From: Tenodera sinensis | Taxonomy: Eukaryota; Arthropoda; Insecta; Mantodea; Mantidae | Reading direction: 5' to 3' | Assembly (NCBI GenBank): GCA_030765045.1 | Contig: CM060963.1 | Location: 121,222,735 to 121,286,734 of the forward strand | Length of the DNA stretch: 64,000 nucleotides | Shown here: positions 21,040-33,490 of the stretch, piece after piece | How positions within the stretch are numbered: position 1 is the stretch's first letter | Layout of the letters: the number at the start of each line of letters is the position of its first letter | Notes under the pieces: model-generated | Database searches by the model: none | The model's input: the letters and a program-made list of their open reading frames with translations, nothing else | Told to the model about the DNA's origin: nothing | Program-made: the position numbers and the translations under genes

Positions 21040-21832
21040 GCCAGGACGTGACCAAAGCATCGGTCATGTTTACGTCCTACCACCTAATCTAACCTGGCTA
21101 AGGCCACAAGGCAAGCCAACAAATGTTTTCCATGACTCCGCAGGTGCGGTTCGCGGTACTGCTGGATATCCTTCCTTGAATTCCCTTCGGTGGAGATTTA
21201 TTGGGTAGTACTTTCGGGTAATGCTCACAGTCCCCACTGTGCCTCCCAGTACAGTGGAACTCCATAATTGGCCTTTCCCTCCACTCAAAAAAAGTTGATG
21301 TTACATTATTACGGCCACTGTAGTACCTTCATCTGAAGCTTCACGTCCGTCACCGCAGCTCACCGCCGAGGATGTTAGGGAAAGGTAGCCCACCCACATT
21401 ATTACGGCCGCCTTTGTACCTTCATCTGAAGCTTCACCTCATCTTCGCAGTTGATGGATGTTAGCGAACAGGACCTCTATCCCTACCACTTCTTGATAAT
21501 CCACACCCGATACTTCCTTGTTAATACCACACTTGACATTCCAAGGGTGTAATCAAGACCTCGGTCATATTTACGTCCTGGTGCCCTCTTTCACCTGGTT
21601 TAAGCCCCTGTAGCTGGCCAATATACCCGCTCCTTGAATATGCAGGTGCAATAGCGGTCCTGCCACACCTTCCCTCCCTGAATTCTCTCCGGTAGAGGTT
21701 TTTAGTGGGTAGTACCTTCGGGCGAAGCCTACAGTTCCTATTGTGGCATCCCAGTATAACGGAGCTCCATAAATAGACTTTTCCTCCACTGGAAAAAAAA
21801 TTTCGATGTTACCGAGCAGCACGTTAACATGG
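21040..21832. repeat. Two diverged ~250-bp direct repeats plus ~97-bp repeats (LINE UTR-like)
   Basis: About 21050-21300 and 21560-21815 align over their length (shared GGTCAT.TTTACGTCCT and GGTAGTAC.TTCGGG blocks). Between them, two ~97-bp units begin ACATTATTACGGCC (21304 and 21400). Such monomer repeats are typical of LINE untranslated regions. Assignment to the following LINE remnant is inference. Confidence 0.6.
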
Positions 21833-22960
21833 CCCAATATGCTGACGACGTGATGCTATATTCTATAAATTAAAAAAAAAGAACGCAGAACATTCCTCCG
21901 CCACCACCAAGAATCGTGCATGCGTTAGCGATTGTCCATAAACCCGGAGAAAAGCCATGCCATTTTCTTTACTAAGCGCCGCTTTCCCGCAAAAATCCCC
22001 ACATTCACCTATATCAGAAGAAGAACAAAATGGATGAATATCATCTCCTGCCTAAGAGTGAAGCTCAATAAGGGTCTGACTTTCGGGAGCACATGCGGAG
22101 TCGGACGTATCGGGCCAGCGGGGTAAGAACCTCGTTGTATCCTATGTTAAGGCCTAGGCTGCCAGTACCCTTGAACGTACGCCTTTTTCGGGCTCTCGTA
22201 ATCCCCGTGTTATTGTACTTCTGCGTCTCCAGCATCTCAGAGTTGGATTATCTATTCTGTATGCCGCAGATTCCTCCCGAGATTGCTGCACGAGGCCTCA
22301 TCTCTTCCATATGTGTAGGATGAAACTAGGTTCCGGGCTTCAAAAGTTTACGATTCACTGCCACAATACTGCCGTGGTTAGGTCTCTTGGAGATTATAGC
22401 CTCAGAGAACGCACACTTGCACGTTACCGGCTTCCCGCATGGCTTGTGGCCATATTCACTAACGTATCCACCCCATATCCTGTCATGAAATTGGTAAAGC
22501 CCTCAAAAGGCAGGTACACGTATGACACACCGCGGGCTGCGCTTGACTTCCCATAGAGACAATGAGCTAAGGCTGAACACAGTGTAGACAAAGATTCTCA
22601 AACATCGGAGAACTTGGAAAAATAGCTTATATAGTGGCAGCACCTCTCCACTGTCCCAATCAGAGCACCGGTTCCCCATTGGATGGCGTCAAGTAGCCCC
22701 ACCCCTCCGCCCAGAGAATATATACACTGCCTGGGAAGGAGAAACACGTGGCTCTTGGGGAATATAATCCCAGAGAACGCACGCTTGTGTGACACCGGGT
22801 TCCCCGCCTGGCTTGCGGTAACAGAGGAGCTACTCCAACAACAGCGCAAGCGGAGCTCCCATACAGTCCTTCCAAGAGAAGCTTGGAATCAAATTTCAAA
22901 ATTTCAAACCTCCATATTTAGATTCACACACCAACAGTGCCCAACGAATGTTGCACACTG
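21833..22960 (+). pseudogene. Decayed LINE reverse transcriptase remnant
   Basis: Near 21833-21860 the plus strand reads AQYADDVMLYS, the YADD catalytic motif of a non-LTR reverse transcriptase. It is followed by a NPEKSHAIFFTKRR block and, after frame changes, by PRLPVPLNVRLFRALVIPVL near 22149-22210, the usual segment after the RT core. Many stops and frameshifts break it, and the N-terminal half of RT is absent. Confidence 0.7.
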
Positions 22961-23336
22961 AAAAGCAGCCGTTGAGGAGCGTAAAGTTGCTACCTCCTTT
23001 CTACTCTCAACCTTATCATCACCCGTCAGCCTGCAAAACCCCACATCCCGTCAGAAAGCGGTTAAGCCCTAAAAGGGCAGGTACACGATTCACACATCTC
23101 GGGCTGTTCTCAGTCTGCCACAGCAGTATGGTATGGTATTTTCCTTCTAAAAGCAGCCGTTGAGAAGCATAAAGTTGCTACTTCCTTTCTACCCTCAACC
23201 TCAACATCACCCGCCACCTTACAAAACCCCAAAACCCGTAAGAAAGTCATTAAGCCCTAAAAGGGCAGAGACATGATTGACACATTTCGGGCTATTCTCA
23301 GCCGTCCAGCAGCGGTATGGTATAAACCCTTGGTCG
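22961..23336. repeat. Two ~188-bp tandem repeats (LINE 3' UTR-like)
   Basis: Units at about 22961-23148 and 23149-23336 start AAAAGCAGCCGTTGAG and share AAGCCCTAAAAGGGCAG. A weaker third copy lies at about 22480-22550. They follow the LINE remnant at 21833. Confidence 0.75.
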
Positions 23337-23592
23337 TGATATCGACGACAGTCATGGCGTTTGCATCGAGACCAACGATTGGCCGCAGTTTTAGTTGCCA
23401 TCCCACACCAAAGGGTGCCTCTCCAAGGGACAGGATACCCCTGTTTCACACACTGCTAAAGAGCAAACATCAACCAGCTACACTGCGAACATCAGCAGCA
23501 GAGAATCAACAACAGGTAACGCTTAGTGGAACAAGGACATAGCATCTATTTTTAGGTGTAGTACTATACCTGTCTTTTACCTACCTATCGTA

Positions 23593-25740
23593 ATGTCTTC
23601 CACCCCTTCTGCCGAAGCGGTCTTGCTAGACAGTCAGCAACAGCCCTTGCCAGCACCTCCACTGGTGCTATCAAAAAGTCCTCGTCCACCGAAAAAAGCA
23701 GACTGCCACTCAATGCGAAAGCGAAAGAGGCAAGCTCCGAAAGCTAGAGGCATCCAACCATGCACCAGATTCTCGCGTAGGCCAAACTAGGGAGTCAGAC
23801 TCCGATGACTGTGCCAGTGCGAGCAGTGTTCTCCTGCAAATCCTGCGCCACAAGGGATGAGGATTTTAGCTCCTCCGGTTTCTCCTCTGCTGCGGAAGAA
23901 AACTTACAGCAGGAGGAGGACCAATTTCGTGAGGTAAATCCAAAGCACTCGCCAAATTAGCCAAACTAACAACACAAAGCCTGTCTAGCAGACACCCCAA
24001 AAACCCATCCCACCCAAGTGGCATGTACTCCTATCATCGTAGATTACTTTGAAGGGTTGTTCGGCTTCTTTAACATGGTTATGCCGACTCTTTCGGGGAG
24101 AGTATGTTGTGGCGGAACAAGAGCCACATCATCCTCCAGACCAAATCCAGAGCACCACTCCATCCTGCGCCACCTCAAGTCCAAGGGTATTCCCCATTTT
24201 ACCTTCTGGTTGGACAGAACATGCGATTTTCGTAGGGTTATCAGAGGGCTACCTGTGGACACACCTTTCGACGACATCATGGCAGACCTCACCCGCCAGG
24301 ACATCGCCCCCAGAGTGGTCAAACAGCTGATCAGATCCACTCCAGATGGCTAAGGGCCCAGGAAACACCTTCCCCTGTTTCCTATAGTGGTCGAGCGTGC
24401 CAACGTCCCGCAGACAAAAATAGATGGCATAACAGCCCTCTCTTACCTCCGGGTACACATGGAATCCTCCAAAGGTTCTGGCGGGCCCCCTTAGTGACAT
24501 AGTTTTCTGGGATTTAACCACTCCAGCCATTTTGTCACCGTAAAATGTGCTGCCTAAGGTGCGGTGACGAACACCTCAAAGAGAACTGCCTACGGTCCAA
24601 GTCATATGTGTCCAAGTGTGCAAACTGTGACGGCGCACACGTAGCTTGCTACGGAGGCTGCCCAACCAGGAAGGCTATCATAGCCTCCAGGCATTCACCA
24701 CAGGTGCAGCCGCAGGCCAGTCTTGTCGCATCTGCCAGCCGCCCTCAGGCAAGTCCTGCACCAACAAGACAAGCACTACACCAGGTTGAGGGTCCCGCGT
24801 ACGCGGTAGTAACGAGAGGAGCTACGGGTACACATACAGGGTCGCATATTAGCACAAAACTACTACCCCCAAAGCACATAAAAAAGGTCCAAAGACCCCA
24901 AACCTACCTGCCCTCTAGGTCGCGGAGGCATCACCATTCTCGGAGGCCGATCTCCGAGGCTCATCGTGAGCGTGGCGTTCCCCCGTGCACGGATCAGCCG
25001 AGGAATGATGTGGCCGAAGAGAGGCCAGCGCCCCAGAGTCCTCCTGTACTTACGCTTCCCTAACAAAGCACCACCCCTCCCGCTTCACTACAGATCTCCG
25101 ATGTGCTGACGTAGCTGCATGAGCTACTGAAAAATCACGGCGTGCGGATCCATGAGCTGCCAGTGCAGTTCATTTCCTCCATCGACCCAGCCGCAAAAAT
25201 GGTCATCGCCATGGAGGGGCTCGCTCAGCTGATCACGTCATCGAGACAGCCCAGAATGGTGGATCGAACTAGATATCGTTCCTCGTTCAGATTTGCGTTC
25301 TAGAACGCGTGTGGCGTGGCCGGTGAGGAAAATGAACTCCAACATTTTGCCGGAGCGGATGCTCTAGACCACATCTTAGCACCCGATATGACATTACGTT
25401 GGTGGACGTTAATTTAAAAAAAAATAGACCTCATCTTGGTTTCGGAAACACATCTCCGGCTGGTTTGGTTTAAGGGCGCTCAACTTCAAGGTCATCAGCG
25501 ACACATCTCCGACAAACTGACACATCACAACTCCTGGGTTATCGCTGCTTCAGATAGGATCGCAAGGGTTGCTCACAGGCGTAGCCCACAGAGCCGTCCA
25601 GCTCCCACAACTTCAATTCCTAGAAGCCACGACCACCTGTGTCCACCTAGGAGGAACGGAAGTTCTGATGGTATCTGCGTACCACCCGCCCCAGAGGTAG
25701 TTCATAGTGGTAGTTTGTGTGTTTAAGCGCGCTCAGCTTC
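23593..25740 (+). pseudogene. Decayed Jockey-like LINE: ORF1 and start of ORF2
   Basis: From 23593 a Pro/Lys-rich ORF1 N-terminus is followed at 24018-24353 by a segment with HFTFWLDRTCDFRRVIRGLP and a DTPFDDIMADL block, typical of the PRE_C2HC region of Jockey ORF1. At 24545-25063 come two zinc knuckles (CLRCGDEHLKENC and CANCDGAHVACYGGC). Near 25425-25460 the frame reads DLILVSETHL, the start of an ORF2 AP-endonuclease. Several frameshifts and stops separate these parts, and the element stops soon after, where it meets the opposing LINE at 25750. ORF1 would be an RNA-binding protein, ORF2 the nicking and copying enzyme; neither is functional. Confidence 0.8.
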
Positions 25741-26329
25741 TACGTCACCAGCACCCTTAAAAAATTCACGACTATAGCCAGATATAAATTTGTATCAAAA
25801 AAATTACTAGCAACAAAGAAAATATACACATAAACGTAAAAACAGTGGCAATAGCCAAGTATAAAACACGGTAATATGTCAAAAAGCATAAGAAGAAATA
25901 TCTAAAATTTTATCTCCACAAATTTATATTACACTTAAAAAATCTATCAACTGCTATTTTGTCGTCCTCTTAAGACCTCTGCAAGTATGGTAGGCAGCTG
26001 CAGAGAATCTCGAATGTGTGTCAGAGAGGACCACTCTAGTAGCACGTGACGGACTGGAAAAATTTGTCACAGCGGACATATAGGGGCAAGATCCCTTCTA
26101 AACAGGTAACCAAGTGAAAAATTGCAGTACCCTATTTTTATACGAGCCAAACTAACCTCCTCGTGGCGAGATGTACGACAGGAAGTTACCAAGTTCATCG
26201 GAAATTCTTTCACTTCTCTAAGCTTACTACCGCGGAGAACTGACCGCTCTTCCTGCCAGGACGACAGAACCGCTCTACACATTTCAAGTCTAAAGTCTTC
26301 CGAACTAACACGTGAGATGGTAATACTGG

Positions 26330-26600
26330 ATTCTGTAGTTGTTGTCTTTGCTGCCAAACCCACCATTTCATTCCCCGGCAAACCTACGTGACCGCCAGAA
26401 GCGCGTAAAACATGGAGGGCATCCTGGATACGTTGTACAATAGGGTGGGGGTTTTACAGCTCACAAAGGGTCGGAAGTGCACTAAGGGAATCGCTCAAAA
26501 TTAGGCAGTCACCTAATTTACGACGGCGCACAAGCAAAACGGCTCAGTAAATTGCATAAAGCTCTGCAGTAAAAATGGAAGTGCTATTTGGAAAACAGAA
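26330..26600 (-). pseudogene. RNase H domain of LINE copy 1
   Basis: The minus strand shows FTAELYAI (catalytic Glu), then LILSDSLSALPTL (Asp), then GHVGLPGNEMVGLAAK, the order seen in LINE RNase H domains. In-frame stops occur after YAIY and elsewhere. The leading TDGS segment is not clear. Confidence 0.75.
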
Positions 26601-27110
26601 TGTATGTGCTTCGGTTCCATAAACATAAGCACATCCAACACCGTTGATGCTCTTTGACCCATCGGTGTAAATACATCAGCGATCATTGTACCCTGACAAA
26701 AGTTCTAAAAAACACGTGCGGACACTTGAAATAGGCATCGTGGATTTCCGATGTAGGGACATCCCAAGATCTACATGGGGCGTGCCAGATAGCCAAGGGG
26801 GTAAAACTTCTCGCCCTTGGCGAACATCCTAGGCAGATCCATTTCAAGCTTCGCTAGAAGTTCCTTGAGACGAAACCCCGCAGACTTAGGATTAAGGGTT
26901 CTATTCCTAATCCGTTCTCTTAGAGTGGTGGTGAAAAAAGAAGCGTACGTTGGGTGCTTAGGCATACATCTAAGCACACAACCATAATTTGCCAAGAGAA
27001 TCTCACGCCGAGATTACAGAGGAGGTTCTGCGGACTCGGCTTAAAGGATTACCATGTGGTTTATTGGGAAAACTCCTATTGCCATGTGGATGTCCCTATT
27101 GTGGACCGCG

Positions 27111-28811
27111 TCAAAATCTTCTCAGCAGAGATGGTCGTGCTGACGAATAAACAATACACCCATAGTCTAGCTTGGATCGGACCAATGCGTGATATATTCG
27201 CAACAAAATTGTCCGATCCGCTCCCCACGATTTGCCATTCAGTACTCGCATAAAATTTAGGGAACGGTCACATCTCGCTCTTAGCTGTGCAATATACGAC
27301 GACCAACTAAGCTTCCTGTCCAAGATCAAACCCAGGAAGCGTGTCTCTTCTGCGAAGGGAAGTTCATCTGGACCAAATCGGAGCGAAGGTGGTAATCGTC
27401 TCCTACGGCGCCAGAAATTAACGCAGATTGACTTCTCAGTTGAGAAACGGAAGCCGTTTTTCACGCTCCATTCTCTAAGGTTGTCCAAACATTGCTGCAG
27501 GCGCCGTTGTAAGAACGCCGTGCGCTGAGAAGTGCAATAGACAGCGAAGTCGTCTACGAATAGGCATGACGAAACTCCAGGTGAAACACATTTCCAGATG
27601 TAATTAATTGCTATAGCAAAGAGCTTGACACTTAGTACCGAACCCTGAGGTACTCCCTCCTCCTGAACAAAAGAATTAGAGAAAACCAAGCCGACACTTA
27701 CTCGGAAAAAGTGGTCCTTTATAAACTCCTGAGTGAACAGAAGTAGACGTCCACGAATCTTCCAGGTATACAGGGAACGTAGAATCCCTGCTCGCCAGCA
27801 TCTGTCATAAGCCTTCTAGAGATAAAAAAATATGCCAACGGTTTGACAGTTCTTTTTAAATCCGTCCATTATCTGTGTCGATATTGACACAAGATGGTCT
27901 ACAGTTGAACGGCGTCGTCGAAAACCATACTGGATGTTTGTCAGTAGATTACGACTTTCTAACCACCATACCAATCGTCCATTGATCATGAGTTCCATTA
28001 CCTTGCAAACGCAACTGGTGAGGGAAATAAGACGATAGCAGGAGGGAAGATGACGGTCCTTTCCAGCCTTCAAGATGGGAATAACGGTGGCTCCCCGCCA
28101 TTTTTCTGGGAGTATGCTGTCAACCCAAACACGATTATAGACCTCGCGCAGGAATACCCTACCTTCAGGAGAGAGCTGCTGTAACATTTGTATATGAATA
28201 ACGTCCGGTCCTGATGCTGATAATTGTGAAGATTTAAGAGAGTGTTCTAGCTCCGCCATGGTGAAAAGGCGATTGTAATCTTCCACGTTTCTAGAACACC
28301 ACGCGAAGCCTTGAGATTCCACCTGAGATTTAATTGGAAAGAATTCAGGGGAGTAGTTTTCCGAGCTAGACTCTTGAGCGAAAGCACTGCCAAACGTGTT
28401 CCCCACTTCAACTGAATCTACAACAGCTCCTGTGGTTGTTTTCATTCCCGCAATTGGTATATTGGTCGATCGACCTGCAACACGCCTTACTCTATCCCAC
28501 GCAACAGAGGAATGTGTATGTCGGTTAAATGAAGCTACAAATTTGCTCCATGATGACTTTTTGATATCCTTAATTATTTGTCTGGACCTGGAGCACTTTT
28601 TCTTGTATTCTATTAGGTTAGCTAAAGTAGGGTGACGTTGGAAAACCCTAAGAGCACGCCTTCGAGCACGAATGGTATTCCGACAATCTTCCGTCCACCA
28701 GGGGACGGGAAATCGACGGGGGTGTGAAGTCGACCGCGGAATTGATTGTTCCGTCTCCATGAGATGCTGTGCCAAATCATTCATTGAGTCGTGCTCGTTG
28801 TATGTAAACAT
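27111..28811 (-). pseudogene. Reverse transcriptase of LINE copy 1
   Basis: The first frame (28811-27816) covers RPVPWWTEDC-like N-terminal region to PILKAGKDRHLPSCYRLISL and GFRRRRSTVDHLVSI. It stops at a TAG where the family motif expects Glu, and the preceding catalytic Asp position of the FFDLEKAYD-type motif is Tyr. A second frame (27689-27111) has EEGVPQGSVLSVKLF and FVDDFAVYCTS (the YADD-type box), then LGLILDRKLSW. The enzyme is dead in this copy. Confidence 0.88.
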
Positions 28812-28879
28812 AGCCTACTGGGTCCAGTTGGCATGGTCCAAACGCCATCTGGGCATTCGTGTGGAATATGTATTTTGCG

Positions 28880-29480
28880 TTAAGAGACTAATAAGACATG
28901 GGAAGTTATCACTAGAGTGTAAATCAGAGATGATATTTCATTGTAAGGAGACTGACGACTGAGGTGTACAACTGCAAGATGAAGGTGCGAGAAACTATTG
29001 AAAGAGTGAAAAATTAATGTAGGCTCTCCAGTGTTGAGGAGAGCTAGGTTGTAACTGTCCAAGAAATCAGCGAGGAACTTACCTCTCGCACAAGCGTGAC
29101 TAGAGACCCAAAGCGGATGGTGCGCATTGAAGTCTCCCACCAACAGAAACGGTGTTGGTTACTGGGCAATTAGTTCTTCGAAATCAATAGGCGAGAAGAT
29201 AAGTGGGGGAGGCAGATAAATGTTACAAATGATAACCTGAGTGGTTGGCAGTATAATCCTTATGGCGACTAATTGTATATCAGAACGTAAGGGTATGGTT
29301 TTCATATGCACATCACCTCTGACAAGCGTCATAGCGCCGCCATGCGCCGGAGCACCCTCTTCTGATGTAACATCACACCGTATTGGGGTGTATCGCCTTA
29401 GATGGAAAGCGTCTTGAGGACGCAGCTTAGTCTATTGCAAATATACGACCAAAGGTTCGTTCTCTTTGAGCAAAAGCTCT
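28880..29480 (-). pseudogene. AP-endonuclease domain of LINE copy 1
   Basis: The minus strand includes GGAMTLVRGD, then ICNIYLPPP, then LVGDFNAHHPLW near 29143-29110, which is the catalytic GDFNAHH motif of LINE endonucleases. Stops occur upstream (for example in the LQ*TKLRPQD region). The domain would nick target DNA. Confidence 0.8.
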
Positions 29481-29601
29481 AGTTCTGGTCGTTGTGTTCT
29501 AATACCACGTATGTTCCAATGTATAACAGCCATATTGATATCTGTGTGGGATAAGTATTCCAAGGTAACTGTGCATTACCTTGTAGTAGGCGGTTGTCGG
29601 T

Positions 29602-30877
29602 TCAAGAACCTCGAACAGATTGCTGAGGGATACCGGCGAAGATGAAAGTTGCCGGTCTGTATCTCAGAAGAGGATCTTCGAGGGGATGAACGCTGGCTCT
29701 TCTTTCCCTTTGGTTTACTGGGAAAGACACGTTTTCTTCTTTGAGGAAGTCAGATCTTACATACTGCTTCTTGAATTTCTTCGGTGAAGTATCATAAATA
29801 ACGGGCTCATTCTTGCCATTGCTGTAGACTGGCAGTTGGGGCGGTGACACTGTAAAGGTGCTCTTTTCCTTTACGCACTTGGTAGGAGAGGTAGATATAC
29901 CTATAGATGTTGAAGGCTTTGGAACTGTTCTTGCTACGAGAATTTTTTTCTGAAATTGTGGTCTCGATTTTATCGCTGGTTTGTGTAGCGATTTCCCGCT
30001 TCAGTACCGGCCTAGGTGCAGCTGAGCTATCGATACCGAACTTTGGAAGAGGGGGCTGTAGAATAAGCAGGAGTTTCCGAGCTTCTGAGAAGGACACCTC
30101 TTTGACTCGGATTTCCTGGATTGCCCTTTCCTCCATAAAACGAGGGCATTCTCGAGAACTAGCTAGTTGTTCGCCACTGCAGTTCACTCAACTGGAAGGC
30201 GATGAACATGAAGCGTCATGAATGGCGCCTCCGCAGCTTACGCAGTTAGCTGCTCTGTTGTACAGTTCGTTTGTGTGTCCAAAGTAGTTACACTTAATGC
30301 ACCTGATCGGGTTGGGGATGTATGGCCTTACTTCTATTGCTTCATATCCTGCTTTAATCCCTTGAAGGAGATCTACCCGATCAAAGGTCAGGGACAGGGC
30401 ATGAGTAGGCTTCAATTCACCGCTTTCTTTGCGATGAACCGGATAATCGCAAGTAACATCTTGTTCTTGTAGGTTCTCCTTAATCTCCTCAACGCCTAAT
30501 CGGTCTAATGCACCAGTATTAACCACACCGTGTGACGAGTTCAATGTTTTGTGAAGGTCAGCACCTACTGGATAGCTGGCTAACATGTTTACTTTTTGTA
30601 TTTTAGCTGCCTGGTCTACTGAATGCGCTTCAACCAGGAGCGTGCCATTACGAGATCTAGTGCATGACTTCACTGGACCAGCTATCTTCTGGATTACAAA
30701 TGGGCTCACCGATAAAATCTTTTTGCCTTCCTCAGTTTTAGAAATAACCAAGTAGCATGGACCACAACACTCCACTACTTCCTTTACTCTAACTTTGCTG
30801 ATTTTGTTGTTTTGAGTATTTGAACTCATGGCGATGATATCCTCCAACATTGCAAATGTCTCCGATGGCATGCTCAC
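29602..30877 (-). pseudogene. ORF1 of LINE copy 1
   Basis: The frame 30877-30188 (229 codons) has a central RRM-like region ending LTFDRVDLLQGIKAGYEAI, then EVRPYIPNPIRCIKCNYFGH and CVSCGGAIHDASC zinc-knuckle remnants. The knuckle Cys spacing is disturbed (NELYNRAANC), so the fold may be lost. A shifted frame (30187-29602) continues the Ser/Lys-rich C-terminus. The protein would bind the LINE RNA. Confidence 0.75.
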
Positions 30878-31306
30878 ATCCTGGGTGCCACCCTGGCTTA
30901 GGTGAGAGCCCTGGCCTGGACCTTGCTCACCCTAGGGTCTCACTTCACAATGTACAGACAGAGGGACCCAATCGCTTTTAGGAGTGCATCAGCTCATGCA
31001 ATGGCCCCTACCCGGGACTGACCTTTATCAGCGGATACGAACACAGATCCTACATGATAACCAGGAGCTGGGACTTACGCGGTTACCCAGTCACCCCTTG
31101 CGTCTCTCCATCCATCTACAACTCGCGCGTACGTTATCTATCAGACTGTGTACAGGGAGGTATCAGACGGGAGGTCAAACACAAAAGTGGACCAAGTTGA
31201 TTGGGCGTTTGGCAGGTGCCCTCTCACCTCTTAGAGGAACCCAATCGAGACTATGGCTCGGGACCGCGGATACGCCAAACCCGTACCTACCGTATTAGGA
31301 CCCCTG

Positions 31307-31621
31307 GGAAAGTGTGATTTCAAGTCCTCTTCTCCTAGATGAATCGTCGACCAAGACTACCGAGCCTCATCTACTCGTTTTGGAATGTTCTTTGCTTCCC
31401 CTCACCTCTTGCCTACCTGTAACCAAAAATGACACTTAGCAGGCCGTCTGGATTGGGTACTGAGCCCCTCTGCCACATCAAGGCGACATTCCCCGGAGGG
31501 GTGATTATTCCATGATTTAAGATTTAAAATGTGAGTACGAATATGACAACTGTTTAGAAACAGTTTGCTTTGGGATGGAAGGAAGGTCATGACGTGTAAA
31601 GAGTATATTATATCTGTATAC
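31307..31621. other. Spacer between LINE copy 1 and the inverted-repeat cluster
   Basis: No gene or repeat is recognised. Confidence 0.5.
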
Positions 31622-32188
31622 TACTTGGCAAAGCCATGAGGTGTATCCGAAAGAATGTGGCACTCCCAGCTGTTTACGCAAGCTTAACGCACAAACACAG
31701 CGAGACAATGTATGTACACTCTGTTCAGATGCATTCATACCTTCAGGACAGCAAGGTCTCATATCGGCAGGCGCGAGAGGTTATATATTTGTCTTTATCA
31801 CTACTCCCCAAGTTACTATTGAGCAAAGCGACGAGGCGTATTGACCTTGGCTGTGGAGCGCTATGATCGTGTCTTATCTTGTTTATTAGAACAGCGGAAT
31901 AACAGTAACTTGGCGTATAGTCAGTTATAAAACACAAATAGATAATCTCTCGCGCCTGCCGATATATGAGACATTGCTGTCCTGAAGATATGATTGTTTC
32001 TGAACAGTGTGTACATTGTTTCGCTGTGTTTGTGCGATAAGCTCGCGTCAACCGTTGGGCAGTTTCACGTTCTTTCCGATACGCCTCGGGGCTTTGCCAA
32101 GTAGTACTATTGTTTCGCTGTTCTAATAAGCGATCGTAGCGCTCGACAGTCAAGGTCAATATGCCTCATCGCTTTGCCAAGTAGACGA
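31622..32188. repeat. Compound inverted repeat (order P, Q, P-inverted, Q-inverted)
   Basis: P (about 31622-31803, starting TACTTGGCAAAGCCATGAGG) is inverted at about 31925-32105. Q (about 31812-31896, with GAGGCGTATTGACCTTGG) is inverted at about 32106-32188. Identity is high but not perfect. Both outer ends and the P-inverted/Q-inverted junction share a CTACTTGGCAAAGC-like terminus, so this may be two overlapping copies of one terminal-inverted-repeat element. No transposase is seen. Confidence 0.82.
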
Positions 32189-32319
32189 TATACTCATATT
32201 CCACCCTGGCCAAGTGATCACCAAGTTTATTTGTTTATGTGTCAGTTAGCTCAATCCCCTCTACACGCCGCGTACCCAGGCGTAGCTTGGATTCAATTCA
32301 GTGCATCTGCAGACCTGCC

Positions 32320-32470
32320 CCTATGCGAGTAAAGTACTCGAAAACAACACTCAGGACATACTCAAACGAGAACCGAGAACCAGCCGAGTGAAACATTCGA
32401 ATACACCATTTAGAATATACGCAAACGAGAACCGAGAACAAACCGAGTGAAAGAGTCGAATACAGTACAA
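32320..32470. repeat. Short minisatellite, ~66-bp units
   Basis: Two to three imperfect units share CAAACGAGAACCGAGAAC followed by CCGAGTGAAA and TCGAATACA. Confidence 0.75.
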
Positions 32471-32650
32471 GGGTTCGAGAACATCTCAATAACTTTCAAG
32501 AATCGAATACATCGACATTTTGCATTTGAATACTCCCATCACTAGAACCGCCTGTTTCGTAGTGTTTATCAAGGAAGAGCATTTAAATGATTTTGATTCG
32601 AGCAGTACAACACTGTTGTCATTTACGTACTTGTTTGTAAGCACGTAGAA

Positions 32651-32917
32651 ATGCTTGATCATAGAATATGTGAAAAGAATAGAGAATTTCAATATAAATC
32701 ACGTAAATCGTATTCCACAAATAGTACATTTCTGTGCAAATTTTGTAATTGCCAAATATCTTGGGAGAGAAAATATTCCATTGAGGAGCAGCTAAAATCA
32801 GCTGAGAAAGTATCCACATTGAATTCGCGAAAGAAAACTAGTCTTCAAGTTTACAAACATCCATCACTACGTGCCTCAGCAGCGTGGAAAAGAAAACGAA
32901 GATCGCTAATATTTTGA
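32651..32917 (+). pseudogene. Fragment resembling a BED/CGGBP1-like zinc-finger protein
   Basis: The 88-codon frame contains FLCKFCNCQISWERKYSIEE and then a Lys/Ser-rich segment. The C-x2-C followed by a WERK segment resembles the N-terminal finger of CGG-binding-protein-1-like and hAT-derived proteins as I remember them, but the expected His ligands are absent. It is probably a transposon-derived relic. Confidence 0.3.
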
Positions 32918-32919
32918 AG

Positions 32920-33230
32920 AAGGTTTTGTTGCAACGTTTTTATAATTGGCAAAATTCTATTGTCTAAAATTTAAGACAAACATGTGAAGGATATTCTTGA
33001 ATGAGTTTGTTAAAGGTAAGTTACATGCTTTGTTGTTATTGTTGTTGTTTGGGGTTTTTGGACGCACTATCATACTCCGGGCAGGAGTAATCGATGTCTG
33101 CATCAAATCGAAATGAGCAGGAGCACTGAGAGAAACGATGCATCACTAAAGGAGGGTCGGATCACAGTTCATAGTTTCATTTTCCAGTTACCGAGATGGC
33201 GAAGTAGTAGCCGTGGCAAATGGATATCAG
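32920..33230. other. Spacer, partly 3' end of the LINE at 33491
   Basis: No gene is recognised. It continues the sequence interrupted by the SINE at 33231. Confidence 0.45.
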
Positions 33231-33490
33231 CAGTATATACCAGATAATAAATAAATATTTTGTTGTTTAAGGACGCTGTCAATTGCCAGGATCACATCAG
33301 CATCGCCGGTGTGCCGGAATTCCGTCCCACAGGAGTTCTTCTACATGCCAGTAAATCTACTGACATGGAGCTGTCGTTTTTAAGCACACTTAAAAACCAT
33401 CGGCCAGGGCCGGGTTTGAACCCGCGACCTTGGGAACAGTAGGCCAGCTTCTAACCAACTGAGCCACCCAGACCGACAGTATATACCAGA
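33231..33490 (-). mobile_element. tRNA-derived SINE, family 1, with 14-bp target duplication
   Basis: CAGTATATACCAGA is duplicated at 33231-33244 and 33477-33490. On the minus strand the insert starts with a tRNA-like head: box A TGGCTCAGTTGG and box B GGTTCAAACCC. It ends after about 232 bp in an AT-rich tail. Related copies lie at 35710 and 55349. It is inserted in the 3' part of the LINE at 33491. Confidence 0.88.

Larger units (their letters stand above)
25750..31306 (-). mobile_element. Nearly full-length, decayed I/Nimb-like LINE (copy 1)
   Basis: Read on the minus strand: a 5' UTR (31306 to about 30880), ORF1 (30877-29602), and ORF2 with endonuclease (about 29480-28880), reverse transcriptase (28811-27111), RNase H (about 26600-26330) and a Cys/His C-terminus (about 26090-26030), then a 3' UTR to about 25750. 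The presence of RNase H and this ORF1 type place it nearer the I/Nimb group than true Jockey. Nonsense and frameshift mutations occur in every domain. A second copy starts with the same 5' UTR at 40705. Confidence 0.85.
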
